The notes under the pieces were generated by a model. The model did not search any database. It was not told the origin of the DNA and saw only the letters and a program-made list of their open reading frames with translations. A stretch of 64,000 nucleotides of DNA, taken from assembly GCA_965249685.1 (NCBI GenBank), contig CBDFMN010000003.1, positions 1,302,001 to 1,366,000 on the forward strand. Direction: 5' to 3'. Positions 54,082-63,110 of the stretch are shown here, piece after piece (position 1 is the stretch's first letter; the number at the start of each line of letters is the position of its first letter). The DNA comes from RH-AL1 sp965249685. Lineage in GTDB: Bacteria; Pseudomonadota; Alphaproteobacteria; Rhizobiales; Beijerinckiaceae. The translations under genes were made by a program, and so were the position numbers.

Positions 54082-55008
54082 TCACCGCGCGAAAGACAGC
54101 GCGGCCTGTGCGGCGCCGACCTCGAACGGTGTCGCGTCGGACCAGAAGCGGGCGGCGAACTTGCTGGCATCGACCCGGTAGGGGCGATCCCAGGTGAACG
54201 CAACGTCGGCGACCTCGCGCAGGAACGGCATGAACAGCCCGAGCAGCTGCAGGCTCCGCAGCGGGACCACGCTCACCCTCGGGAGGACGCCGAGGGCGGC
54301 GGCGCCGATCGCCAGGATCTCGCGCGGCGTGCGTGTGGGCGCGCACGGCATGTTCCAGGCTTGGCCATAGGCGTCATCGGGCGCATCGAGCAGCGTCACG
54401 GCCGCCCTCGCCACGTCGGGCACGAAGGCGAAGTCGTGTGGCGTGTCAGGAGGCGCCAGCAACAGCGCCGCCTTGCCTTGCGCCAGACGGCCGAAGCCGG
54501 TGTCGCCGATGTGCGAGACCCCCACGCCGGGTCCGTAGAAGTCGGGGACGCGCAGGGCGGCGACACGCACCCTGCCTGCCGCCGCGAGCCATTGCCGCGT
54601 GATCTCGGAGCGGATGGCCGGCTTGGCGCCCCGATTGGTCAGCGGCATGTCCTCGCGCAGCGGAGCGTCCTGCGGCCCAAGCATGTAGAGGCCGTCGATG
54701 AACACCATGCGGGCGCCGGCCGCCTCGCAGGCCGCGAGCGCATGGGCCATCGCCTTCGGCCACGCCTCGCGCCACACGCGGCGATCGTAGGGGAAGCCGA
54801 CCGCCAGCACGACCTCCGCGGCACCCTGGACGGCCCGCGCCACCGCCCCGGCGTCCATCAGGTCGCAGGGCACGAAGGTCGACCCCGCCGGCAGGTCGTC
54901 AGGCCGGCTCCGCTGCGCCACGCGGACGCGCGAGCCGCGGCCGGCCAAGACCTTGGTGATCGCGCGTCCCACGACGCCATAGCCGATGATTACCGTCGAT
55001 CCGTCCAT
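54082..55008 (-). CDS. NAD-dependent epimerase/dehydratase-like protein
   Basis: 308 residues from the ATG at 55008. Short-chain-type Rossmann fold (VIIGYGVVGRAITKVLAGRG, first residues), DGLYMLGPQ region near 115 in place of the classical YxxxK, and a C-terminal segment like NmrA/atypical SDRs. The missing Tyr-Lys pair suggests an atypical reductase. Divergent to a LysR regulator, 101 bases apart, the usual arrangement for a regulated target. Confidence 0.75.
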   Translation of the reverse strand: MDGSTVIIGYGVVGRAITKVLAGRGSRVRVAQRSRPDDLPAGSTFVPCDLMDAGAVARAVQGAAEVVLAVGFPYDRRVWREAWPKAMAHALAACEAAGARMVFIDGLYMLGPQDAPLREDMPLTNRGAKPAIRSEITRQWLAAAGRVRVAALRVPDFYGPGVGVSHIGDTGFGRLAQGKAALLLAPPDTPHDFAFVPDVARAAVTLLDAPDDAYGQAWNMPCAPTRTPREILAIGAAALGVLPRVSVVPLRSLQLLGLFMPFLREVADVAFTWDRPYRVDASKFAARFWSDATPFEVGAAQAALSFAR

Positions 55009-55109
55009 GCCATCCTCCTTGTGCTGTTCAGAAGCCACAGCCGGCAGGATGAGGGACGGACGCCGACAGGGAAATCGGCTAAGATCGTGGGGTCGCTGCA
55101 CGGAAACCT

Positions 55110-56006
55110 ATGAACGAGCCTGCTTGGGACCTCTACCGCACCTTCCTCGCCGTGCTCCGCGAGGGATCGCTGTCGGGCGCGGCGCGGCGGCTCGGGCTGG
55201 CGCAGCCCACGGTCGCGCGCCAGGTCGAGGCGCTCGAGGCCGCGTTGGGCGTCGAACTCTTCCTGCGCTCACGCCTCGGCCTGGTGCCGACCGACAAGGC
55301 CTTCGACCTCCAGCCGCTCGCGGAGACCTTGGCGGCAACGTCGGCTGCCCTGCTGCGCTCGGCGCGGGCGGGCACGGACGAGGTCGCCGGCACCGTCCGC
55401 ATCGGCGCCAGCGAGATGGTCGGCCTCCACCACCTTCCGCCGATCCTCGCGCGCCTGCGCCGGAACCATCCCCGCCTGGCGATCGAGCTGGTTCTGTCGA
55501 ACGCGGCCGAGGACCTGCCCCGCCGCGACGCCGACCTCGCTGTCCGCATGTTCGCGCCAGAGCAGGAGGTGCTGGTCGCCAGGCGGCTGCCGCCCCTTCC
55601 GCTGGGTCTCTACGCGCATGCCGATTACCTCGGCCGGCGCGGGACGCCGCTCGCGGTCGAGGACCTGTCCACCCACGACCTCGTCGGCTTCGACCGGGAG
55701 ACGCCCGCGCTCCGCGCGTTCGTCGAGCGCTACCCGTTCTTCTCGCGCGCGGCTTTCGCTCTGGCCACGGACAGCGACAGCGCCCAACTCGCGGCGATCT
55801 GCGCTGGGTTGGGGATCGGCGTCTGCCAGGTGCCGATCGCGAGAGGTGACCCGGCCCTCGTCCGCCTGCTGCCCGACGCCTTCGACCTGTCGCTCGACCT
55901 GTGGATCGTGATGCACGAGGACCTCAGGCGCAGCCGCCGCTGCCGCGTCGTCTTCGACGCCCTGGTGGAGGGGCTCGCCCGCATCGGCGAGGAGCCCCGC
56001 CCGTGA
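55110..56006 (+). CDS. LysR-family transcriptional regulator
   Basis: 298 residues. Winged-helix domain (WDLYRTFLAVLREGSLSGAARRLGLAQPTVARQVEALEAALGVELF) and a periplasmic-binding-type co-inducer domain (VRIGASEMVGLHHLPPILARLRRNHPRL). Divergent from the epimerase gene; by family habit it probably controls that gene from the 101-base spacer. The ligand is unknown. Confidence 0.92.
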   Translation: MNEPAWDLYRTFLAVLREGSLSGAARRLGLAQPTVARQVEALEAALGVELFLRSRLGLVPTDKAFDLQPLAETLAATSAALLRSARAGTDEVAGTVRIGASEMVGLHHLPPILARLRRNHPRLAIELVLSNAAEDLPRRDADLAVRMFAPEQEVLVARRLPPLPLGLYAHADYLGRRGTPLAVEDLSTHDLVGFDRETPALRAFVERYPFFSRAAFALATDSDSAQLAAICAGLGIGVCQVPIARGDPALVRLLPDAFDLSLDLWIVMHEDLRRSRRCRVVFDALVEGLARIGEEPRP

Positions 56007-56078
56007 GCCTCGCGCCGAACGGGCGCCGGAAACCTGTTGGTTGACCGAAGCCATCTTGGTTAACAAAGCCGAGAGGGT

Positions 56079-57881
56079 TTGCGCCTATTCTGTCACGATC
56101 GGCCGGTCTGCTTCGCCGGGGCGACGGCATTCCGCCATTGGCCAGGCGCGGCTTCGACGGCCTTGGAGTTCACAGTCCTGAGCGGCGCCACCCTCCGAGA
56201 TCGCTTGCGCATCGTCGGTCTGCTCGCCGCGCACGGGGGCCGCTCGGCGCGCTGGCTGTCGGCCCTGCCGCTGCGGACCGCGCGCCGGCTGCGCGCGAGC
56301 GCGCCCGACCGCCTGCTGATCGCTCCCCAAGATATCCGCACGGGCGATCCGACGGTGGCCGACGACATCGGCTCGGGTTACTTCGCCTTCGGCGGCAAGA
56401 TCGTGAGCGCGCAGGGGCGCTCGCCGTTTCGGCTGGAGCCGGGATCGGAAGCCTGGGCGCGCCAGCTCAACAGCTTCGGCTGGTTGCGCCACCTGCGCGT
56501 CGCCACCAACCCCCAGATGAAGGCGCAGGCCCGCGCGCTCGTCGATCAGTTCCTGCAGGTTTCGCCGCGGCCGGAAGCGGGCGTCGCCTGGGAGCCGCGG
56601 GTCGCGGCCCGGCGGATGCTTGCGTGGCTGTCGCAATCCCCCATCATCCTGGAGGGGAGCGACCGCGCCTTCTACGGGCGCTTCATGCAGGCGTTGGCGG
56701 TCCATCGAAACCACCTGGAACGGCGGATCGAGCAGGACCGCGGTAGCGACGGCAGGTTACTGACCGCCATCGCTTTGGCCGAGTTCGGCCTCTGCATTCC
56801 GGAAGCGGAAGCTTTGCAGCGGCAAGGCACGGCGGTGCTCGCGGCCGAGATCAACGCGCAAATCCTCGCCGATGGGGGGCATGTGAGCCGCAATCCCCAG
56901 CAGGTCATCGACCTCCTGCTCGACCTCCTGCCGTTGCGCCAGGCCTATGCGGCGCGCGGCGTGCCGGCACCGCCCTCGCTCCTCAACGCGATCGACCGAA
57001 TGATGCCGATGCTGCGGCTGTTTCGCCACGGCGACGGCACGCTGGCCCTGTTCAACGGTATGGGTCTGACGGCGCCGGAACTCGTCGCCACCGTCCTCGC
57101 CTACGACGACGCACGCGTCCGGCCGCTGCTCAATGCGCCCTACACCGGGTATCAGCGGCTGGAGGCGGGAGCCTGTGTCCTCATCGTCGACGCAGGCGCG
57201 GTGCCCCCGCAGGCCTTCTCCGGGCAGGCGCATGCCGGCTGCCTTTCGTTCGAGTTCTCGAGCGGCATCCAGCGGCTGGTGGTCAATTGCGGGGCTCCCG
57301 ACGTCACGCGCGCGAGCGCGCGAGAGGCCGCACGCGCCACCGCAGCCCACTCCACCCTGACGGTGGACGACACCTCCTCCTGTCGTTTTGCAAACCACGC
57401 CGGGCTGCAGAGATGGCTGGAGGACCAGGTGCTCGCCGGACCGGTGGCGGTCACCGCCGAGCGTCTCTCCGAGGAGGGCGCCACGACGCTGCGGCTGTCG
57501 CACGATGGCTACGCGGCTCGGTTCGGCCTGCTGCACGCCCGCGAGCTGTCGCTGACGGCCGACGGCGCGAGCCTGGAGGGACGCGACGCGCTCGAGACGG
57601 CGGGCCCGCGGGACGTTGCGCCGCCCTACGTCCTGCGCTTCCACCTGCATCCTGCGGTGAAAGCCCGCCTCGTCGGCGACGACCGGGCCGTGCTCCTCGA
57701 GATGCCGGGCGACGAACAATGGCTGTTCAGGGCGGACGTGCCGGTCAGCGTCGAACCCAGCATCCTCTTCGCGGCCAACGGCGGCCCGCGGCCAACCCTG
57801 CAGATCCGCATCGCGGTCACCGCCAGCGGTCCCAGGGTGGTGCACTGGGCGTTCGGACGTCGGCCCACCCGCGCCGCCTGA
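56079..57881 (+). CDS. Heparinase II/III-family protein
   Basis: Up to 600 residues. The start is uncertain: a TTG at 56079 gives an N-terminus that does not look like protein, a TTG at 56163 gives LEFTVLSGATLRDR. Helical toroid N-terminal half (GWLRHLRVATNPQMKAQARALVDQFL; WEPRVAARRMLAWLSQSPII) and beta-sandwich C-terminal half (GQAHAGCLSFEFSSGIQRLVVNCGAP...AHSTLTVDDTSSCRF). Widely conserved in Hyphomicrobiales beside rsmB; a polysaccharide lyase-like fold with no known substrate in this group. A terminator follows. Confidence 0.85.
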   Translation: MRLFCHDRPVCFAGATAFRHWPGAASTALEFTVLSGATLRDRLRIVGLLAAHGGRSARWLSALPLRTARRLRASAPDRLLIAPQDIRTGDPTVADDIGSGYFAFGGKIVSAQGRSPFRLEPGSEAWARQLNSFGWLRHLRVATNPQMKAQARALVDQFLQVSPRPEAGVAWEPRVAARRMLAWLSQSPIILEGSDRAFYGRFMQALAVHRNHLERRIEQDRGSDGRLLTAIALAEFGLCIPEAEALQRQGTAVLAAEINAQILADGGHVSRNPQQVIDLLLDLLPLRQAYAARGVPAPPSLLNAIDRMMPMLRLFRHGDGTLALFNGMGLTAPELVATVLAYDDARVRPLLNAPYTGYQRLEAGACVLIVDAGAVPPQAFSGQAHAGCLSFEFSSGIQRLVVNCGAPDVTRASAREAARATAAHSTLTVDDTSSCRFANHAGLQRWLEDQVLAGPVAVTAERLSEEGATTLRLSHDGYAARFGLLHARELSLTADGASLEGRDALETAGPRDVAPPYVLRFHLHPAVKARLVGDDRAVLLEMPGDEQWLFRADVPVSVEPSILFAANGGPRPTLQIRIAVTASGPRVVHWAFGRRPTRAA

Positions 57882-57917
57882 AAACAGTCCCACCACGTAA
57901 AATAAATCTCTTTGCGT

Positions 57918-57934
57918 AACCCGATCGGGTTTTT
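57918..57934 (+). terminator. Rho-independent terminator after heparinase-like gene
   Basis: AACCC / GGGTT stem around GATC followed by TTTT, 36 bases after the stop. It separates this gene from the 58-63.5 kb operon. Confidence 0.75.
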
Positions 57935-58059
57935 CACCGTAGCTATCGTCAACAAAACATTTTGCTACGGGATGCTCGGTTGCTAGAAGCGATATATTGA
58001 CAGTCACCCAATCATCGGGGCCTCACCAACCGGAGTATGGCTTGTCGTCGCCTGGCTCG

Positions 58060-58848
58060 ATGGACGCGAACGGCTTGGCGGCGGCCATCGATACCGCCTT
58101 TTGCGGTATCGCCGTCATGGCCAAAGCGTCGAAGGCCGGCCGCACCAAGACGCGGCTCTCGCCACCGCTGACCGGCGACGAAGCGGCCGCCTTCAACACC
58201 GCGTTTCTCCGCGACATCGCCGCCAACCTGCTGCATGTCGGCACGCGGGCATCGATCGCCGGCTACATGGCGTTCGGGCCGCCGGGCGAGAGCGCCTTCT
58301 TCGACTTCCTGCCTCCGCAGATCGGGCGGTTCGAGGCGTGGCGGCCGAACTTCGGTAGCTGCCTGTCCGACACGATCGCCACCCTGCTTGGGCGCGGCCA
58401 TGGCGCGGCCTGCGTGCTCAACGCCGACAGTCCCACGTTGCCGCCGGCGTTCCTCGCGCAAGCCGCGGCGGCGCTCGCCGGGTCTGACGATTGCGCGGTG
58501 CTCGGCCCTTCGAGCGACGGCGGCTACTACCTGCTCGGCCTCAAGCGCCACCATACCCGGCTGTTCGAGGACATCGACTGGAGCACGGAGCGCGTGGCCG
58601 GCCAGACGCTGGAGCGCGCGGCGGAGATCGGCCTGTGCGTCCACATGCTACCGACTTGGTACGACGTCGATGATGCCGAAGCGTTGGCGACGCTGCGCGG
58701 CGAGCTGTTCGACGGCATGGCCTTCGGCGGGTGCCGGGAGCCGCTCGCGGAGGCGCGGGCCACGCGCGCCTTGATGGATACCCTGGAGGCGACATCGAGC
58801 CTCCGCGAGCGGATCGAGGCGCGGCTGCGGGAGCGCGCGGGCGGATGA
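58060..58848 (+). CDS. DUF2064 (TIGR04282-type) glycosyltransferase-like protein
   Basis: 262 residues from the ATG at 58060; a TTG at 57997 would add 21. GIAVMAKASKAGRTKTRLSPPLTGDEAAAFNTAFLRDI is the conserved start, VLNADSPTLPPAFLAQAA the nucleotide/metal motif near 125, and VLGPSSDGGYYLLGLKRHHTRLFEDIDWST the family hallmark near 150. Nucleotidyl/glycosyl-transferase fold. The family is best known beside arsenosugar genes and in membrane-lipid glycosylation clusters. First gene of the overlapped operon; its stop overlaps the next ATG (ATGA). Confidence 0.85.
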   Translation: MDANGLAAAIDTAFCGIAVMAKASKAGRTKTRLSPPLTGDEAAAFNTAFLRDIAANLLHVGTRASIAGYMAFGPPGESAFFDFLPPQIGRFEAWRPNFGSCLSDTIATLLGRGHGAACVLNADSPTLPPAFLAQAAAALAGSDDCAVLGPSSDGGYYLLGLKRHHTRLFEDIDWSTERVAGQTLERAAEIGLCVHMLPTWYDVDDAEALATLRGELFDGMAFGGCREPLAEARATRALMDTLEATSSLRERIEARLRERAGG

Positions 58849-60191
58849 CGCGCGGCTCGCTCGGCTGCCTCGTGCTCGTGGCCACCGCTTTGCTCGCGGC
58901 CCACGCGGTGCTCGCCGACGCCCTGTTCACCGACGAGCACGTCTGGATTTTCTACGGTGCCTCGGTCGAAGTCGCCATCTACGCGGTCGGCGTTTTCGTC
59001 GTGTTGCGCGACCGTGGCGACGACCCGAGGGCCGCAAGGCGGGCGCTAGTGTTCATCCTCGTCGTCGCCGCCGTACTCCGGCTCATGCTGCTGCTGGCCG
59101 CTCCCGTCTCCACGGACATGAACCGCTATCTCTGGGACGGCCGGGTACAGGCGGCTGGCATCAATCCCTACAGCTTCATCCCCGCGGACCCTGCGCTGAA
59201 ATTCCTGCGTGACGACGTGATCTATCCCGAGATCAACCGCGCCGACTATGCGCCCACCATTTACCCGCCGCTGGCGCAGATCGTGTTCTTTCTGGTCGCG
59301 CGGGTCAGCGAGACGCTCGTGGCGATGAAGCTGGCCATGGTGGGTTTCGAGGCGGCGGTGATCTGGGCCGTGCTCAAACTCCTGCAGCGGCGCCGTATCC
59401 AGGCCACGCGGGTGCTGCTCTATGCCTGGCACCCGCTGCCGATCTGGGAGTTCTCCGGCAGCGGTCACGTCGATGCGATCGCGGTCGCGTGCGTGACGCT
59501 GGCGCTGCTCGCCGCCGACGTGCGGCGACCGTTCCTCGCGGGTATCGCGCTTGGCGGGGCGGCCCTCGTCAAGTTCTTCCCCGTGGTGATCGGCCCGGCG
59601 ATCTACCGGCGCTGGGACTGGCGGTTGCCTCTCGCGGGGGCGGCGACGATCGCCCTCCTCTACCTGCCCTACCTCGGCGCAGGAAAAAAGATCTTCGGCT
59701 TCCTCGGCGGCTATTCCGACGAGGAGGGGCTGCGCGACGGGTCCGGGTTCTACCTCTGGGTGCTCCTGCGGCACATCCCGATCGTTCCGCAATCGGTCTA
59801 CTGGCTCTACCTACCGGTCGCAGCCCTGGTTCTCGCCGGGGTCGGGCTGGCCGTCTTGTTCGCGCGCACGAGCAGGGACCGCGACCGGTACGGCGCGGAT
59901 GTCGGCGGCGCCTTCCTCATCGTCGCGACTTACACGGTCCTGACGTCGCCACATTACTCCTGGTATCTCATCTGGCTCATCCCATTTCTCTGCGTGATCC
60001 CGTCCTGGCCGATTCTCTATCTGACCGGAGCGAGTACGTTCATCTACATTCTGGGATGGCCGCCGAGTTTCATCGGCGGGTCGATCCTCTATGGCCCGTT
60101 CTTCGCTCTGCTCGTCCTCGAGTTTGCCTTTCGCACTTTTACCAAGGAGAAGCGTCATGGAAACGCTGTCGCCCGCCCCACAGTCGGTTGA
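58845..60191 (+). CDS. GT87-like/GT-C polytopic glycosyltransferase
   Basis: 448 residues, about 11 membrane helices. APVSTDMNRYLWDGRVQAAGINPY near 85 contains an acidic catalytic-like Asp after the first helices, and YAPTIYPPLAQIVFF and HPLPIWEFSGSGHVDAIAVA are the conserved GT87-type periplasmic motifs. Such enzymes take a sugar from a polyprenyl phosphate and add it to a lipid or glycan outside the membrane. The 3' end overlaps the radical SAM gene by 35 bases. Confidence 0.8.
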   Translation: MTRGSLGCLVLVATALLAAHAVLADALFTDEHVWIFYGASVEVAIYAVGVFVVLRDRGDDPRAARRALVFILVVAAVLRLMLLLAAPVSTDMNRYLWDGRVQAAGINPYSFIPADPALKFLRDDVIYPEINRADYAPTIYPPLAQIVFFLVARVSETLVAMKLAMVGFEAAVIWAVLKLLQRRRIQATRVLLYAWHPLPIWEFSGSGHVDAIAVACVTLALLAADVRRPFLAGIALGGAALVKFFPVVIGPAIYRRWDWRLPLAGAATIALLYLPYLGAGKKIFGFLGGYSDEEGLRDGSGFYLWVLLRHIPIVPQSVYWLYLPVAALVLAGVGLAVLFARTSRDRDRYGADVGGAFLIVATYTVLTSPHYSWYLIWLIPFLCVIPSWPILYLTGASTFIYILGWPPSFIGGSILYGPFFALLVLEFAFRTFTKEKRHGNAVARPTVG

Positions 60192-61227
60192 TCCCAAACG
60201 CTATTTCGAAAGCGTCGCGCCCGAGCGCGCCAAGCGGATGGAGCGCGAGCCCGTCTGCCTCTACCTGGAGACGACGAACCGCTGCAACCTGCTCTGCACC
60301 ACCTGCCCGCGCACCTATGTCGAGTTGGAGCCGCCGGCCGACATCAGCTGGGAGCTTTTCACCTCCATCGTCGACCAGATCCCGACCCTGCAGCGCGCGG
60401 TTTTGCATGGCGTCGGCGAGCCGATGCTAGTGAAAAACCTTCCGCAGATGGTGCGCTACCTCAAGGATCGCGGCGTCTACGTGCTGTTTAACACCAACGG
60501 CACGCTGCTGACGGAGCGCAACGGCCGCGCGATGATCGACGCCGGACTTGACGAGCTGCGCGTCTCGCTCGACGCCTCGAACCCGTCGTCCTACCTTGCC
60601 GTGCGCGGCAAGAACTACTTCCACCGCATCCTGCATAACGTGAAGACGTTTCGCGCCATGCAGGAACGCGAGGGACACAGCCTTCCGAAGGTCTCCGCCT
60701 GGCTGACTGGGCTGAAGGAGACGATCGGCGAATTGCCGGAGTTCGTCCGCGTTGCCGCCGAGATCGGCGTCAAGGAGGTCTACCTCCAGCGCCTTGTCTT
60801 CTTCGAGGACGATTCCATCGGCCTCGCGCGGCCCGATCAGGCGTTGTACGAGCGGATGAATTCTGAGGAATCCGTCTATATCGCCGAGGCGGCAAAGCTG
60901 GCCGAGTCGCTCGGCCTGTCCTTCAGCGCCTCGGGGGCGGCCTCCGAGCCCGGCATGAGCCTGAAGCGGCAGGACGATGGCTCGCCTTGGTCCATGTGTC
61001 GCCGTCCCTGGTCCGTCATGTACTTCACCGCCAACGGGCGCGCCCTGCCCTGCTGCATCGCGCCCTTCTCGCAGCGCGGCTACGACAATTACACGCTCGG
61101 CGACGCCACCCAGCAGAGCCTGCGCGACATCTGGAACGGCGCCGCGTACACCGACTTCCGCGAGGCGCTCCTGTCGGACAAGCCGCCGACCGCTTGCGCG
61201 AGCTGCGGCCTACGCTGGAGCCTTTGA
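60157..61227 (+). CDS. Radical SAM/SPASM domain protein
   Basis: 356 residues from the ATG at 60157. Cluster motif CNLLCTTC near 48-55 in LYLETTNRCNLLCTTCPR, then VGEPMLVKNL and FNTNGTLLTERN (SAM-binding region), and a C-terminal auxiliary-cluster region with CRRPWSVMYFTANGRALPCCI and TACASCGLRW. It can carry out a radical modification of a sugar, lipid or peptide; the substrate is not evident. Ends TGATG with the tiny ORF below. It is not the ArsS type, so an arsenosugar pathway is not supported. Confidence 0.88.
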   Translation: METLSPAPQSVDPKRYFESVAPERAKRMEREPVCLYLETTNRCNLLCTTCPRTYVELEPPADISWELFTSIVDQIPTLQRAVLHGVGEPMLVKNLPQMVRYLKDRGVYVLFNTNGTLLTERNGRAMIDAGLDELRVSLDASNPSSYLAVRGKNYFHRILHNVKTFRAMQEREGHSLPKVSAWLTGLKETIGELPEFVRVAAEIGVKEVYLQRLVFFEDDSIGLARPDQALYERMNSEESVYIAEAAKLAESLGLSFSASGAASEPGMSLKRQDDGSPWSMCRRPWSVMYFTANGRALPCCIAPFSQRGYDNYTLGDATQQSLRDIWNGAAYTDFREALLSDKPPTACASCGLRWSL

Positions 61228-61367
61228 TGAGGGCAACGCTCGCGGCCGCAACCCCCGCGCGGAACAGAGGCGGACGGCTCGGCGAGCCGGCGTGGACCCA
61301 CATCGCGTGCGCCGCCGGGCGTCGCATGGTGGAGACAGGCTTCGCTGGCCTGGAGTCGCTGTCGTGA
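61227..61367 (+). CDS. 46-residue ORF linking two genes by stop/start overlaps
   Basis: ATG at 61227 overlaps the radical SAM stop (TGATG, one base) and its own TGA overlaps the GTG of the PLP enzyme (GTGA, four bases). The product (MRATLAAATPARNRGG...MVETGFAGLESLS) has no recognisable domain. Perfect fit of both junctions suggests it is translated, either as a small protein or to carry ribosomes to the next start. It could be a remnant of a longer gene. Confidence 0.4.
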   Translation: MRATLAAATPARNRGGRLGEPAWTHIACAAGRRMVETGFAGLESLS

Positions 61368-62311
61368 GTCTGACCGGGCTTTCCGATCCTCTCTGTCAAG
61401 ACGACGTCACCGTTTCTCCCGACGCAGTCGACGGGGGATCGGCTCGTTTCAAAATCCCCTGCTTCGCGTCTCCTGCCCTGTCGTCGATGTTCGGCAGGGA
61501 CATCTGGGTCTGCGACGTGACCCTGGGTCCGACGTCGTCGTGGAAGGATTGCGTGGCACCCGGCGTCGTCGAGGCGGCGCTCCGCCAGGGGTCGCGGCGG
61601 GTCGTGGTGGCCTCGTCGGGCAATCACGGCCGCGCGATCGCTTTTGCCTGCCGGGAGGCGGGCCTGCGGGCGGCGGTCCTCGTTTATGAGCGGACGGCAC
61701 CCGACGTCGTCGCCAGCCTCGTCGATTTAGGAGCGGAGGTCGTCCGCTATCCCGATCGCCCCGCGGTCTACGCGGGCCTCGATGGGTTCCTGTCGGCGGG
61801 TTGGTTCAGCGCAACTTTGACCGATCGTCTCAGGAACCAGGCCATCATGCCGGGCGCCGAGGGCTACCACCGCATCGCCGCCGCGATCACCCAGGCCATT
61901 CCCGGCGACCCGATCGTCGTCGTTCCGACATGCTACGGCGACGGCGTCTCGGCGATCTGGCGGAACCTCGCCGCGCGCGGCCGTCGGCCGCTCATGGGCC
62001 TCGTGCGAGCCGAATCCGATCGATCGATCGCCTGCTCCCTCGCCACCGATATCGTAACGTCTCAGGTACGGACCCTGAAGGCCGCGGGTGCCTTCGACAT
62101 GCGATTGGAGGACGCGGCGTTTCGCTCCGGTATCGTGACGATGGAAGCCGCGCTGGGCAAACGGCTGGATCTCGCCGAGGGCGGTATTCCCGAAGCGCTA
62201 ACCCGGATCATCGCTCGGATGCGGGACGACCCGGATGCCGCGGCGGCGGAAAGGCGCATCGTTTGCGTCGTCACCGGCAGCGTCTTCCCAGACCTGGACC
62301 GGCGGCGTTGA
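61364..62311 (+). CDS. PLP-dependent fold-type II enzyme (threonine synthase/dehydratase-like)
   Basis: 315 residues from the GTG at 61364. The Schiff-base Lys is in TLGPTSSWKDCVAPGV near 55-65 and the phosphate-binding/substrate loop in VVVASSGNHGRAIAFACREAGL near 85. It resembles threonine synthases, serine/threonine dehydratases and diaminopropionate ammonia-lyase-like enzymes. It probably performs a beta-elimination or replacement on an amino acid or a sugar-linked amino acid. Its stop overlaps the next TTG start (TTGA). Confidence 0.8.
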   Translation: MSLTGLSDPLCQDDVTVSPDAVDGGSARFKIPCFASPALSSMFGRDIWVCDVTLGPTSSWKDCVAPGVVEAALRQGSRRVVVASSGNHGRAIAFACREAGLRAAVLVYERTAPDVVASLVDLGAEVVRYPDRPAVYAGLDGFLSAGWFSATLTDRLRNQAIMPGAEGYHRIAAAITQAIPGDPIVVVPTCYGDGVSAIWRNLAARGRRPLMGLVRAESDRSIACSLATDIVTSQVRTLKAAGAFDMRLEDAAFRSGIVTMEAALGKRLDLAEGGIPEALTRIIARMRDDPDAAAAERRIVCVVTGSVFPDLDRRR

Positions 62312-63036
62312 CGCGAGACCTTGGCGCACGCCCGGTCGTGGTCGCCATTCCCACACTCAACGAGGCGGGCTCGATCGGCCCGCTGGTCCGTTCCATTCCG
62401 CGCGACATCGTCGCGACCGTCATAGTCGCCGACGGCGGAAGCACGGACGCGACATGCGCGGTGGCGGGAGCCGCGGGAGCCCGCATCATCGACGCCGGCC
62501 GGGGCTACGGGCGCGCGTGCCTGCTGGCCGCGGAAGCGGCGCCGGACAACGCCATCATCGTCACTATGGACGGCGACGGTGCCGACGACCCTTCGATGAT
62601 AGCGGCGCTTGTGGCGCCCATCGCCGTCGGCACGCATGATTTCGTGATCGGCTCCCGCGTCCGCGGCGTCCGCGAAAAGGGCAGCATGGGATGGCACCAG
62701 GTGCTCGCCGGCCACGCGTTCGGCGCGGCCATCCGCCTGCTCTACAGCACGCGCTACACCGACATGTGCGCCTTCCGCGCGATCGGCCGCGAGACGTTGA
62801 TGGCCCTCGACATGCAAGAAATGACGTACGGGTGGAACCTTGAAATGCAGATGAAGGCGGCCCGTTCGGGCCTGCGCATCCTCGAGGTGCCTGTACCGGC
62901 GCGTTGTCGCACGGCCGGCATCTCGAAAGTCGCCGGCTCGTGGCGCGGAACGCTCCGCGCGGGGTCGCGTATCATCGCGACGTTCGTGCGCGTCGCTCGC
63001 GATCGTGGCCCGGTCGAGCGAGGAGGCCGGGCATGA
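62308..63036 (+). CDS. GT2-family (DPM1-like) glycosyltransferase
   Basis: 242 residues from a TTG at 62308. VVVAIPTLNEAGSIGPLVRSIP start, VIVADGGSTDATCAVA near 40, and IVTMDGDGADDPSMIAALV near 85 are typical of polyprenyl-phosphate sugar transferases. No membrane helices are seen. It would load a sugar on undecaprenyl phosphate on the cytoplasmic side. Ends in ATGA overlap with the tiny ORF below. Confidence 0.85.
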   Translation: MTRDLGARPVVVAIPTLNEAGSIGPLVRSIPRDIVATVIVADGGSTDATCAVAGAAGARIIDAGRGYGRACLLAAEAAPDNAIIVTMDGDGADDPSMIAALVAPIAVGTHDFVIGSRVRGVREKGSMGWHQVLAGHAFGAAIRLLYSTRYTDMCAFRAIGRETLMALDMQEMTYGWNLEMQMKAARSGLRILEVPVPARCRTAGISKVAGSWRGTLRAGSRIIATFVRVARDRGPVERGGRA

Positions 63037-63110
63037 GCCGAAACCGCTACACGCTGACGCCGCGGCGCGACGGTGCGGCGAGGCGTGCGCCGGCGCGCGT
63101 GATCGCGTGA
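63033..63110 (+). CDS. 25-residue ORF with stop/start overlaps
   Basis: ATG at 63033 overlaps the GT2 stop by four bases (ATGA) and its stop overlaps the next GTG by four (GTGA). Product MSRNRYTLTPRRDGAARRAP and five further residues, Arg-rich, no domain. As with the 46-residue ORF, the position suggests translation, perhaps only to couple neighbouring genes. Confidence 0.35.
   Translation: MSRNRYTLTPRRDGAARRAPARVIA

Noticed and set aside
57997..58040. TTGACA at 57997 as a -35 box for the operon
   Set aside because: No acceptable -10 sequence lies about 17 bases downstream, and the element overlaps a possible TTG start.
58060..63036. Arsenosugar biosynthesis cluster
   Set aside because: DUF2064 and GT2 fit, but the radical SAM is of SPASM type, and ArsM/ArsS-like genes are absent.
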